Origin: an uncultured Alphaproteobacteria bacterium
GTDB taxonomy: Bacteria > Pseudomonadota > Alphaproteobacteria > HIMB59
Direction: 5' to 3'
NCBI GenBank assembly: GCA_902521465.1
Contig: CABYRL010000001.1
Location: forward strand, 62,001-126,000
Length of the DNA: 64,000 bases
The notes under the pieces were generated by a model that saw nothing but the letters and a program-made list of their open reading frames with translations, was not told where the DNA came from and made no database searches. A program made the position numbers and the translations under genes. Shown in pieces: positions 8,923 to 18,559 of this stretch (position 1 is the first letter of the stretch; each line of letters begins with the position of its first letter).

Positions 8923-9006
8923 ATGGCAGATATGTTTACAGGACACTACCCCTTTATAGTTATGATTATTTGGTTCATAGCAGGTTTCATCGGATCAAAA
9001 ATGTGA
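8923..9006 (+). CDS. 27-residue membrane peptide
   Basis: A very short ORF with an unusually good Shine-Dalgarno (ATGGAGGTTTAT before ATG 8923). The peptide starts MADMFTGHYP, then has one hydrophobic helix ('FIVMIIWFIAGFIGSKM'), which would span the membrane once. It is preceded by a palindromic operator and followed 7 nt later by a GC-rich hairpin, so it has the architecture of an independent gene. An upstream in-frame ATG at 8911 would add four residues, but that codon is part of the Shine-Dalgarno. The function is unknown. Alternatively the region is a leader for the aminotransferase downstream. Confidence 0.55.
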   Translation: MADMFTGHYPFIVMIIWFIAGFIGSKM

Positions 9007-9013
9007 TTGTGAT

Positions 9014-9035
9014 GAGGGCAGTCCACGCTGCCCTC
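9014..9035 (+). terminator. GC-rich hairpin after the 27-residue ORF
   Basis: A perfect 8-bp stem, GAGGGCAG / CTGCCCTC, with a 6-nt loop. It is markedly more GC-rich than its surroundings. It starts 8 nt after the small ORF stop and lies 84 nt before the aminotransferase. No U-tract follows, so it could be a weak terminator, a 3' stability element or part of the aminotransferase leader. Confidence 0.5.
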
Positions 9036-9119
9036 TCCCTACTCTAAAAGATGACATTATTACCCTTGCTGAAGCATTTGTGAGGGAATAATGTATCTTT
9101 ATTAAAATCAGGAGAGAGA

Positions 9120-10433
9120 ATGAATAAGCCAAATAATCTAGAACCGCTGTGGATGCCTTTCACTCCTAACAAAGTATTTAAGAAAGACCCAAGAATTATT
9201 GTCGGTGCTAAAGATATGCATTTTATTAGTGACGATAATCGTGAAATTTTAGATGGTACTGCAGGGCTATGGTGTGTAAACGCCGGTCACGGTAGAAAAA
9301 AAATTCAAGAAGCTGTAAATAAACAAATTGAAAATCTTGATTACTCTCCACCTTTTCAATTTGGACATCCGAAACAATTTGAACTAGCTAATCGTTTAGC
9401 TGAGATTTTTCCTGAAGGAATGAATCATGTTTTCTTTTCTAATTCAGGATCTGAAGCAGTTGATAGTGCATTAAAAATTGCACTAGCTTATCAACGTGCA
9501 CGTGGACATTCATCTAAAACTAGATTAATAGGTCGCGAAAGAGGTTATCATGGTGTGGGTTTTGGAGGAATAAGCGTAGGTGGTATGGTAAAAAATAGAA
9601 TGTACTTCGGATCAATGTTAAATGGTGTTGACCATTTACGCCATACCCACAATTTAAAATTAAATGCTTTTTCAAAAGGTGAACCTGAACATGGAGCAGA
9701 ACTTGCCGATGATTTAGAGCGTCTTGTTCAATTGCATGATGCATCAACTATTGCAGCTGTAATTGTTGAGCCAATTGCTGGATCAACTGGTGCGCTGCCT
9801 CCGCCTAAAGGATACTTAAAAAGATTAAGAGAGCTCTGCACAAAACATGACATTTTATTAATTTTTGATGAAGTCGTAACTGCTTTTGGCCGTATGGGAA
9901 AAGCAACTGGCTCTGAGTTTTTTGGTGTAACACCAGATATTATTTCATGTGCAAAAGGTATTACAAATGCCACCATCCCTATGGGTGCAACCATAGTTCA
10001 AGACTTTATTTATGAATCAATGATGGAAAATGCGGATGCTCCAATAGAATTATTTCATGGATATACTTACTCTGGTCATCCTGTTGCTTGCGCTGCAGCC
10101 TTAGCAACACTAGATATTTATCAAGAAGAGGGATTATTTGATAATGCTGCTCATATGGCGCCTATTATTGAGGAAGCCGCTCATAGCCTGAAGGGCACAA
10201 AACATATAATCGATATTAGAAATTTAGGAGTGATTGCTGCACTAGAATTAGAGCCTAAAGGTAATGCTGTTGGTGCAAGAGGGTTTGAAGCTATGAAAAA
10301 AGCTTGGGATCTTGGCTTAATGGTAAGAGCTAACGGAGATACGCTTGCTTTTTCTCCACCTTTAATAATTAAAGAAAATCAGGTCGATGAAATGTTTACG
10401 AAAGTAAAAAAAGCCCTGGAACAAGTAGACTAA
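9120..10433 (+). CDS. Class III omega-amino acid:pyruvate aminotransferase
   Basis: A 437-residue PLP enzyme closest in pattern to beta-alanine (omega-amino acid):pyruvate transaminases. Landmarks are the opening 'LWMPFTPNKVFKKDPR', the PLP phosphate-binding 'NSGSEAVDSALKIA' near 108-121, 'RGYHGVGFGG', 'LLIFDEVVTAFGRMG' with the PLP-binding Asp, and the Schiff-base Lys at 279 in 'SCAKGITNA'. It moves amino groups from non-alpha amines (beta-alanine, taurine, GABA or polyamine products) to pyruvate. A strong GGAGAG ribosome site precedes ATG 9120. No matching semialdehyde dehydrogenase or transporter is adjacent, so the physiological amine is open. Confidence 0.9.
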   Translation: MNKPNNLEPLWMPFTPNKVFKKDPRIIVGAKDMHFISDDNREILDGTAGLWCVNAGHGRKKIQEAVNKQIENLDYSPPFQFGHPKQFELANRLAEIFPEGMNHVFFSNSGSEAVDSALKIALAYQRARGHSSKTRLIGRERGYHGVGFGGISVGGMVKNRMYFGSMLNGVDHLRHTHNLKLNAFSKGEPEHGAELADDLERLVQLHDASTIAAVIVEPIAGSTGALPPPKGYLKRLRELCTKHDILLIFDEVVTAFGRMGKATGSEFFGVTPDIISCAKGITNATIPMGATIVQDFIYESMMENADAPIELFHGYTYSGHPVACAAALATLDIYQEEGLFDNAAHMAPIIEEAAHSLKGTKHIIDIRNLGVIAALELEPKGNAVGARGFEAMKKAWDLGLMVRANGDTLAFSPPLIIKENQVDEMFTKVKKALEQVD

Positions 10434-10701
10434 AAACGTCCCCACTACAACCATATCCTGTTTCAAAAACGCCGCTTGGTTGGTAAAAACCACATAACAT
10501 TACCCATCTATATAAAAAGACAATTCCGGGAACTAAAATAATCGCATTAATAAGAAAAAGAGCTATAGAAATAACTACCCTCATTGGTAGCTTTGTATTC
10601 ATATACTGTTTATAAAAAATACGAATTATCAAACCAGTTGTTACAGCAGATAGCAATAGAAATGGTGCATCAAGGTATGTAACTAAAAATTCATAATACA
10701 T
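10396..10701 (-). CDS. Small hydrophobic membrane protein, about 101 aa
   Basis: A minus-strand ORF that fills the gap between the aminotransferase and the aquaporin. It has about three hydrophobic helices: residues 10-27, 40-62 ('VVISIALFLINAIILVPGIV') and a C-terminal one. I chose ATG 10701; an in-frame TTG at 10719 would add six residues but has no ribosome site. Its last 38 nt are antisense to the aminotransferase C-terminus. I do not recognise the family. Its length, hydrophobic periodicity and filling of an otherwise empty 300-nt gap favour a real gene, but the antisense overlap leaves doubt. Confidence 0.5.
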   Translation of the reverse strand: MYYEFLVTYLDAPFLLLSAVTTGLIIRIFYKQYMNTKLPMRVVISIALFLINAIILVPGIVFLYRWVMLCGFYQPSGVFETGYGCSGDVFSLLVPGLFLLS

Positions 10702-10740
10702 TTCTTTAAAACTTAGCAATGATACATTAAGACTTTAAAA

Positions 10741-11385
10741 ATGCAAAAATACATATCTGAATTTATAGGCACATTTATTTTACTAGTATCAATTGTTGGT
10801 TCTGGCATAGCAGGACAGCAATATACGAATGATCAAATGGTAATTTTGTTTAGTCATGCTGTTGTAATAGGTTTCACACTAATTTTTATAATAAGAATAT
10901 TTGCAAATTTTTCTGGAGCTCATTTTAATCCTATTGTTTCAATTATATTTTTCTTACAAAAAGATTTGAGTTCTAAGGATTTATTTCTTTATGTACTAAT
11001 ACAAATTATTGCAGCTGTACTAGGCACACTTTTTGCAAATTATATTTTTGGATTAAATGTAATTGAGATCTCTTCAAATATAAGAAGTGGAGCAAATATA
11101 TATATTTCCGAAATTTTTGCTGCAACTGGATTGTTATTGGTCATACTTTTATCGAGAGCAGATGGTAAAAATGTAGTTTCATTTAATGTTGGTATTTATA
11201 TTACAGCGGCTCTTATATTTACATCATCTACAAGTTTTGCAAATCCGGCTGTAACAATTGCTAGAATGTTTACTGAGTCGTTTACGGGTATTAATCCCTC
11301 CACCGTAATATTTTTTATTAGTTGTCAAGTTATTGGAATGTTTGTTGCCTACATTTTGTATAATCAGTTCTTTAAAAGCAAATAA
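10741..11385 (+). CDS. Aquaporin (MIP family channel)
   Basis: A 214-residue major intrinsic protein with six hydrophobic helices. It begins 'YISEFIGTFILLVSIVGSG' and has the two half-helix pore motifs. The first is 'SGAHFNPIVSI', where NPI replaces canonical NPA (about residues 60-70). The second is 'FANPAVTIAR' near 162-171, with the conserved selectivity Arg. It passes water and possibly small neutral solutes such as H2O2; katG starts about 100 nt downstream on the same strand. It has its own short upstream region and no clear Shine-Dalgarno. The NPI change may alter conductance. Confidence 0.9.
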   Translation: MQKYISEFIGTFILLVSIVGSGIAGQQYTNDQMVILFSHAVVIGFTLIFIIRIFANFSGAHFNPIVSIIFFLQKDLSSKDLFLYVLIQIIAAVLGTLFANYIFGLNVIEISSNIRSGANIYISEIFAATGLLLVILLSRADGKNVVSFNVGIYITAALIFTSSTSFANPAVTIARMFTESFTGINPSTVIFFISCQVIGMFVAYILYNQFFKSK

Positions 11386-11416
11386 TTTCAAGGATTTTTG
11401 TAAATTATTAACAGAG

Positions 11417-11457
11417 ACAATTCGTATTGTTGACTTACTTACAAGTTAAATTTTAAT
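11417..11457 (+). promoter_or_regulatory. katG promoter with overlapping dyad
   Basis: A TTGACT -35 (11430-11435), 16-bp spacer and TTTAAT -10 (11452-11457), each 5/6 to consensus, give a start about 25 nt before katG, which also has a GGAGAG ribosome site. The inverted repeat ACAAT-tcgt-ATTGT (11417-11430) abuts the -35. That placement is typical for an activator or repressor of peroxide response (OxyR or a Fur/PerR-type protein), but the motif does not clearly match either. Confidence 0.55.
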
Positions 11458-11479
11458 TACTTCAATATTAATTAAGTAG

Positions 11480-13642
<2,163 letters not shown>

Positions 13643-13645
13643 TTA

Positions 13646-14308
13646 ATGTTCAATTATGGTAATATCCAACTTAAAGTTTGTGGTATTACAGATCAAAAAT
13701 CTTTAGAAGTAATTCAAAAGTACTCTGTAAGTAGGGTGGGCCTTGTAAGTGATTACTTATATGGCCCAAATACACTTAGTACTAAAGAAATTCAAGAACT
13801 GACTATTGCATCCTACAATTTAAAATTAAATCCAATTTTATTGATTGGAAATATACAGATACAAGAAGTAATTAGTATCGTAAATGATGTAGCAATAAAA
13901 GAGGTTTGCATATCTAATCAATATAAAAATGAAGAAATTGAATTGCTGAATAATAAAACAGATGCAAAAATTTCAATTTCGGTAAATTATGAGAATTTTG
14001 ACTATAATTTCTTTGAAGAGATTTTAAATAATATAAGTAGTTTTTATTATGATTTAAATATTTACAGAAAAGATACTATTGAAAAAAAATCTCTTGTGGA
14101 ATGTGAAAAACAAATCAATCAATTAAAGATCTTTGCGAAACCTCTCTACCTTGGTGGGGGGATAAATATAGATAACATAAAAGAGGCAATTAAAACAATA
14201 TCTCCTCATGGAATTGATATTTCAACAGGCTTAAAACAATCTAATAGTGTGGATGAGGAAAAGCTTAAAAAAATCCTTGATAATCTTGGGTTTGACGAGA
14301 TTTCTTAA
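13646..14308 (+). CDS. Divergent phosphoribosylanthranilate isomerase-like protein (TrpF-like)
   Basis: A 220-residue (beta/alpha)8 protein whose ends match TrpF: 'QLKVCGITD' at residues 8-16 with the catalytic Cys, and the C-terminal phosphate-binding pattern 'PLYLGGGINIDNIKEAI' / 'GIDISTGLK'. TrpF isomerises phosphoribosyl-anthranilate in tryptophan synthesis. The middle is poorly conserved: the usual 'VQLHG' is replaced by 'VCISNQY', and the catalytic Asp region is only loosely recognisable ('YYDLNIY'). It follows katG by 3 nt. It could be a diverged TrpF or a recruited relative. Its 3' end overlaps convergent folK by 44 nt. Confidence 0.68.
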   Translation: MFNYGNIQLKVCGITDQKSLEVIQKYSVSRVGLVSDYLYGPNTLSTKEIQELTIASYNLKLNPILLIGNIQIQEVISIVNDVAIKEVCISNQYKNEEIELLNNKTDAKISISVNYENFDYNFFEEILNNISSFYYDLNIYRKDTIEKKSLVECEKQINQLKIFAKPLYLGGGINIDNIKEAIKTISPHGIDISTGLKQSNSVDEEKLKKILDNLGFDEIS

Positions 14309-14792
14309 TAATAAATCGTTCATCTAAATTATTTATGAGTCTTTTGTAAGTATATTGGGTTTTTAAATCAATAAAATTAGGATTGAGGTCTAATATTGGC
14401 TGTATAACAAAATCTCTTAAATGTGAGGAAGAATGAGGAATTGATATTAAATGATTTTTAACTTTCAAGTTTTCGAATTGAATAAGATCTAAATCAATTC
14501 TTCTTGGCCCATTCTCTAAAATTTTATTTTTTTTAATCAGCTTTTCTACAGCGCTCATTTTTATAAATAGCTCATTAAAAAATAAATTTGTAAGAAATAA
14601 AAAGGCAGCATTATGAAAATATTTTTGGGTGGTTAAGCCAAAGGGCTTGGTAAAATAAACCCTACTGACCTTTTTAACATGACCAAATTTATTCATTAAG
14701 TTTAATGCATTGTTAAAATTACTTCTCCAATTGCCTACATTTGATCCGATAGCAATATATGATTTATATCGATACGCTAACTTTTTTTGCAT
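14265..14792 (-). CDS. folK: 6-hydroxymethyl-7,8-dihydropterin pyrophosphokinase
   Basis: A roughly 175-residue HPPK that transfers pyrophosphate from ATP to hydroxymethyl-dihydropterin in folate synthesis. It shows 'YIAIGSNVGNW', 'VYFTKPFGLTTQKYFHNAA' and the signature 'GPRRIDLDLIQF' with catalytic Asp residues. It ends with a short tail that overlaps the TrpF-like gene. I chose ATG 14792; an upstream TTG would extend it by seven residues. It overlaps folB by 29 nt. It completes a minus-strand block pabB-pabA-pabC-folP-folB-folK. Confidence 0.93.
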   Translation of the reverse strand: MQKKLAYRYKSYIAIGSNVGNWRSNFNNALNLMNKFGHVKKVSRVYFTKPFGLTTQKYFHNAAFLFLTNLFFNELFIKMSAVEKLIKKNKILENGPRRIDLDLIQFENLKVKNHLISIPHSSSHLRDFVIQPILDLNPNFIDLKTQYTYKRLINNLDERFIIKKSRQTQDYQGFF

Positions 14793-15111
14793 TATATTTT
14801 TTAGCAATCTCAATTTTATTTATTTCTAATTTTTCTATTTGAATTGGAAACTTATCATCTAGTTGTTTTTTAAGATCTGTAATTAATTTTTCCAATGTTT
14901 TATATTGAGAGGCTGAAACAAATTTAATTATTTCATTTTTGATATCTGAATAACTTGTAACATTTTCAATATTGTCAAGATCTTGATTATGATCAATATC
15001 TAACTGACATTTTATACTTATTAATATAGTTTGGGGTTTTAACCTTTCTTCTTCGAACACTCCAATAATTGTGTCGACTTTTAGTTCTTCTATTTCGATA
15101 AAAAATTTCAT
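14764..15111 (-). CDS. folB: Dihydroneopterin aldolase
   Basis: A 115-residue DHNA aldolase of the tunnelling-fold family. It releases glycolaldehyde from dihydroneopterin to give the HPPK substrate. The opening 'IEIEELKVDTIIGVFEEER' contains the active-site Glu of the family, and 'YSDIKNEIIKFV' and 'KTLEKLITDL' are the usual helical landmarks. The Tyr-Lys of the catalytic C-terminus is less clear ('EIAKKYNAKK'). Its start overlaps the folP stop (ATGA), so translation is coupled. The length is normal. Confidence 0.88.
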   Translation of the reverse strand: MKFFIEIEELKVDTIIGVFEEERLKPQTILISIKCQLDIDHNQDLDNIENVTSYSDIKNEIIKFVSASQYKTLEKLITDLKKQLDDKFPIQIEKLEINKIEIAKKYNAKKVSVSI

Positions 15112-15923
15112 TTATTTAATGCTTTCAAAACTTTTATCATTTGATTTGTCTCTTTGACATCATGAATTCTATATGTGTGAATATTTTGTTCGAGAGCATG
15201 CGCTACAGAAGCTAAAGATCCTCCAATCCTTTCATCAGCATTTGATGGGTCAATATAGTTTATCCAACTTTTTCGTGAGGATCCCAATAATACTTGGATA
15301 TTTGCACTACTGAATTTCTTCAAAGATTTCATTAATTGTAAATTTTGATTTAGTGTTTTGCCAAATCCTATACCAGGATCAAACCATACCTTTTTGAGAT
15401 TAATCTTCATTTTATTAAGTATTTTCAATCTTTTTTTAATAAAATAATCAAATTCTCTTACCATATTTACTCTGGAATTAAGTTTTTTTTGCATTTCCTT
15501 TGGTGTTCCTCTTTTGTGCATTAAGAAAAGTCCTGCGTTATATTTCTTTATAAGTTTAAATAGCTCTTCTGATCCTCCATTAATATCATTAATGATATGG
15601 GCACCTTTTTTCAGTGCATACTCTTGGGACTCAATTTTATACGAGTCCACAGAGACAAGGTATTTCTTATAGTTTAAATATGGTAAGATTTTGGATAAAC
15701 GATTTATTTCTTCAATATATGTAATTGGCTCGCTATTTGGTCTAGTGCTTTCAGCACCAATATCAATAATTTGTGCACCATCTTTAACCATTGCATTTAT
15801 ATGTTTCAATGCAGTAGATCGTGAAAATGTTTTTCCCCCATCACTAAATGAGTCAGGTGTAAAATTACATATACCTACTAGTAAAGGCGTTTTCAAAGCA
15901 AAGGAATGTTGATTAAATTTCAT
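15108..15923 (-). CDS. folP: Dihydropteroate synthase
   Basis: A 271-residue TIM-barrel enzyme that condenses p-aminobenzoate with dihydropterin pyrophosphate. It has signature 1, 'GICNFTPDSFSDGGK' (residues 17-31), 'IIDIGAESTRPNS' (signature 2), 'INDINGG' and the C-terminal 'GSSRKSW' and 'IHDVKE' loops that bind pterin and phosphate. This is the sulfonamide target in other bacteria. It overlaps pabC by 11 nt upstream and folB by 4 nt downstream. Confidence 0.96.
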   Translation of the reverse strand: MKFNQHSFALKTPLLVGICNFTPDSFSDGGKTFSRSTALKHINAMVKDGAQIIDIGAESTRPNSEPITYIEEINRLSKILPYLNYKKYLVSVDSYKIESQEYALKKGAHIINDINGGSEELFKLIKKYNAGLFLMHKRGTPKEMQKKLNSRVNMVREFDYFIKKRLKILNKMKINLKKVWFDPGIGFGKTLNQNLQLMKSLKKFSSANIQVLLGSSRKSWINYIDPSNADERIGGSLASVAHALEQNIHTYRIHDVKETNQMIKVLKALNK

Positions 15924-16692
15924 AATAATTCCTTTTTATCATAGTTTCATAATCTTTTTTTAATTTTTGAAAATATTTTGTAGACGCTCTCTTCCATAAA
16001 ACACTTTGAATTTTTTTTATTGAGGTAATACCTCTACCAGAGCCAATCGATAATATCTCACTGTATTCTTTTAGATCCTCTAATAAAATTTTTCTTTTAA
16101 TAAATTTCGATTTTGATATTTCTTCAATAAGCTTCAATGTATTTCCATGATAATACCCAGTTTTGGGAATATAAATTTTATCTCTCTTTACAAAAACTAA
16201 ATTTGTGACTGCTCCTTCTGTAATTTCATCGTCTCTTAGTAATATAATTTCATTTTCAGAGTAATTTATTTCACTCATGAATTTTAATAATTTTTTGTAA
16301 AATAAGTTTTTATTTTTAAAGTCTCTTCTTTTGTATTTTTTTATAAATCCAATGACACTGTCTTTAGTTGTTGTTCTCTTTCTAAACGAAATTGATAATG
16401 TTGTTCCATTAGTTGCTATTCTCAATAAGTGATTAAAATTTTTGATTTTCTTTAAATCCGCTCCTACTAAACTTCTGATAATGTTTAAATCTATTTTGGT
16501 AGCAAATTTATAATCCCGACATGTTGTGTTAAAAGTTCTCAAATATTTATTTAAACCTATTAACCTTGGTGTTTTTCCAATTACAGGTATGGATGTAAAA
16601 ACACCTTTTTGACCCCACAGTGGCTTAAATTGTGAGGAGTAATATGAATTATTTTTTATATTGAATGATTTTTCGAATAAATTGTTTGCCAT
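15913..16692 (-). CDS. pabC: Class IV aminotransferase, probable 4-amino-4-deoxychorismate lyase
   Basis: A 259-residue PLP fold-type IV protein. Its second half shows the family pattern 'EITEGAVTNLVFVKRDKIY', then 'GYYHGNTLKLIEEI' and a final 'SIGSGRGITSIKKI'. The PLP Lys is probably in 'YKRRDFKNKN' near residue 120. ADC lyase releases pyruvate from aminodeoxychorismate to give p-aminobenzoate. Position between pabA and folP is the main reason for this call over branched-chain or D-amino acid aminotransferase. It overlaps pabA by 44 nt, an unusually long same-strand overlap, with both frames clearly coding. Confidence 0.78.
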   Translation of the reverse strand: MANNLFEKSFNIKNNSYYSSQFKPLWGQKGVFTSIPVIGKTPRLIGLNKYLRTFNTTCRDYKFATKIDLNIIRSLVGADLKKIKNFNHLLRIATNGTTLSISFRKRTTTKDSVIGFIKKYKRRDFKNKNLFYKKLLKFMSEINYSENEIILLRDDEITEGAVTNLVFVKRDKIYIPKTGYYHGNTLKLIEEISKSKFIKRKILLEDLKEYSEILSIGSGRGITSIKKIQSVLWKRASTKYFQKLKKDYETMIKRNYYEI

Positions 16693-17215
16693 TTGGAGTC
16701 AAAAACGAGTCTGGGTGAAATTGTAAACCACAAATATCATATTTATGACTTTCCAAACACATTGCAACATTAGTTTCTTCACATCTCATTGTAATATGCA
16801 TTGAAGAGGAATTAAATGGCTCTTTTAGTTTTAAAGAATGGTATCTACCTACTTGATATAAAGCATTATTAGGAAATCTTAAACTTTTTGAATTCGTTCT
16901 AATATAAGTCTGATAACCATGAAATATTTTTTCTTGCTTAGAAATAGTTCCGCCCTCTCCATTAGCAATAAGTTGAAAACCAAGACAAATACCAATTATT
17001 TTTTTCTTTGATTTATAATTATTATAAATATCAAGTGATACTGGGTAATCTGAGGGCTTCCCTGGTCCTGGAGAAAAAATAATGATGTCAGATTTTTTTA
17101 TAGATTTTTCTTTAATGTCATAAAAATTTTTTACTTCTAAATTACCAAATCCTGATAACAAATGTGCCAGGTTATAAGTAAAGGAGTCTTCGTGGTCAAT
17201 TAAAAGTAAGTTCAT
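16649..17215 (-). CDS. pabA: Aminodeoxychorismate/anthranilate synthase glutaminase subunit
   Basis: A 188-residue class I glutamine amidotransferase that supplies ammonia to the chorismate-binding subunit. It shows 'LLIDHEDSFTYNLAHLL', 'FSPGPGKPSDY' and the nucleophile Cys in 'IGICLGFQLIA' (His after Gly is usual; here Phe). The catalytic His is in 'LQFHPDSFLTPNG', where the usual Glu of HPES is Asp. A Glu-to-Asp change in the triad could slow the enzyme. It overlaps pabB by 4 nt (ATGA) and pabC by 44 nt. Confidence 0.88.
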   Translation of the reverse strand: MNLLLIDHEDSFTYNLAHLLSGFGNLEVKNFYDIKEKSIKKSDIIIFSPGPGKPSDYPVSLDIYNNYKSKKKIIGICLGFQLIANGEGGTISKQEKIFHGYQTYIRTNSKSLRFPNNALYQVGRYHSLKLKEPFNSSSMHITMRCEETNVAMCLESHKYDICGLQFHPDSFLTPNGKQFIRKIIQYKK

Positions 17216-18417
17216 TTTAATAAATCCAATAACGATTTAGCTTTTAAGTAATTTTCATGGTATTCATTTTTTGCAGTACTATCTAAAATCACACCACTAG
17301 CAGCAAATACCTCATTATTTTTTTGAAAATTTAAAATAGATCTAATTATTATGTTAAAACTCATATCCTGTTTAGAGCGATAGTAACCAAAAGAACCAGT
17401 ATAAATTCTTCTTGGTTCTTTCTCCTCTTTATTGAGTAATTTTAAAGTATTAATTTTTGGACAACCTATAACTGAGCCACCGGGCATCATCGCCTTAATC
17501 ACTGCAGATAACCTTACATTATCAAGAAGTGTTCCTGAAATTTCAGAGACATTGTGGAAAATATATTGGTATTTTTGAACAAATTTTAAATTTTGAATTT
17601 TGACAGTGTTTGCCTTAGTTATACGACTTAAATCATTTCTTTCTAAGTCAACAATCATATTATGTTCTTTGTCCTCTTTTTGATTATTTTCAAAAAACTT
17701 TCTAGCCTCTTTTGTTGATTTTACTTTATCTCTACTTACTGTTCCTGCTATTGGGGAGGTGATTATTTTTTTTCCTTTTACCTTAAAAAGGTTTTCAGGA
17801 GAGCAACTAATTATATTAAAATCATTTGTTCTAATACAAAAAGACTCTGGACTAAGATTTTTCTTCATCAAATTGAAAAATAAATTCACTACATCTAAAT
17901 CTTTTTTGTTCGAATATTTTTGAGCAATTTTTATTTGATAGGTTTCACCAGCCCTTATATTTTTTTTAAATTTATTAAAGATTTTTTCATATACTTGGAC
18001 GTTTGGACTTACAGATATTTTATTGCTATTTGAAAAAGTAGTTTTATTTAAAGCTTTAAGGTCTTTTAGTAATTTTGATTTAGATTTGGTTACAATTTTA
18101 ACTTGTTTATTTAAGATTATTTTAGTTTGTGGTCGAAAAAAAACTCCCTCAGGAAAAGATGAATTATCTTTGTTTACTTTTAAATTAATATTCTTACAAA
18201 GTAATTCATAACCGAAGAAGCCAATATAACAATCATAGGGTTTATTTGATTTAAATCGCTCTAATTTATTTAAAAACTTATCTAAATTACCTATATTTAA
18301 ATTAACTTTTTCAGCAAAATCCGTATATATTTCGAAATTATTTTTATCTGAGTTTCTATAAATTATTAATTCTTTATCAGAATTTAATAAAACACTGAGT
18401 ATTTCAGAATTATTCAT
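17212..18417 (-). CDS. pabB: Chorismate-binding enzyme, probable aminodeoxychorismate synthase subunit I
   Basis: A 401-residue chorismate-utilising enzyme. Conserved features are 'AGETYQIKIAQKY', 'NMIVDLERNDLSRI', 'GGSVIGCPKINTLKLL' (about 313-328) and 'YTGSFGYYRS'. Folate neighbours and the GGS motif point to PabB. However, the PIxGT motif reads PIAGT (222-226): Ala is typical of anthranilate synthase TrpE, while PabB normally has Lys there as a catalytic nucleophile. It may therefore be PabB with a changed mechanism, TrpE-like, or dual purpose. I chose ATG 18417; an in-frame TTG is two codons upstream. It is the first gene of the folate operon. Confidence 0.82.
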   Translation of the reverse strand: MNNSEILSVLLNSDKELIIYRNSDKNNFEIYTDFAEKVNLNIGNLDKFLNKLERFKSNKPYDCYIGFFGYELLCKNINLKVNKDNSSFPEGVFFRPQTKIILNKQVKIVTKSKSKLLKDLKALNKTTFSNSNKISVSPNVQVYEKIFNKFKKNIRAGETYQIKIAQKYSNKKDLDVVNLFFNLMKKNLSPESFCIRTNDFNIISCSPENLFKVKGKKIITSPIAGTVSRDKVKSTKEARKFFENNQKEDKEHNMIVDLERNDLSRITKANTVKIQNLKFVQKYQYIFHNVSEISGTLLDNVRLSAVIKAMMPGGSVIGCPKINTLKLLNKEEKEPRRIYTGSFGYYRSKQDMSFNIIIRSILNFQKNNEVFAASGVILDSTAKNEYHENYLKAKSLLDLLK

Positions 18418-18485
18418 AAGCAAATTTTAGTTATAAAGATTATTTATTCAACTGAAGCGATTGCTACAATTTCACATTCATTTAT

Positions 18486-18515
18486 GAAAAATGCACCCTA
18501 ACCAATGGGGTGCAT
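18486..18515 (-). terminator. Rho-independent terminator of fbpA
   Basis: A perfect 8-bp stem ATGCACCC / GGGTGCAT (18491-18498 and 18508-18515) with a 9-nt loop. On the minus strand it is followed at once by a run of five T. It begins 44 nt after the fbpA stop in the direction of transcription, and separates fbpA from pabB. Confidence 0.8.
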
Positions 18516-18559
18516 CGGGCCTATTTGAAGCGACCAACCTTTGAAATATAAAAAATCTA

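Noticed and set aside
16649-16692. Frameshift joining pabA and pabC
   Set aside because: Both proteins have complete, family-appropriate ends and starts; a 44-nt overlap of separate genes fits the packing of the operon.
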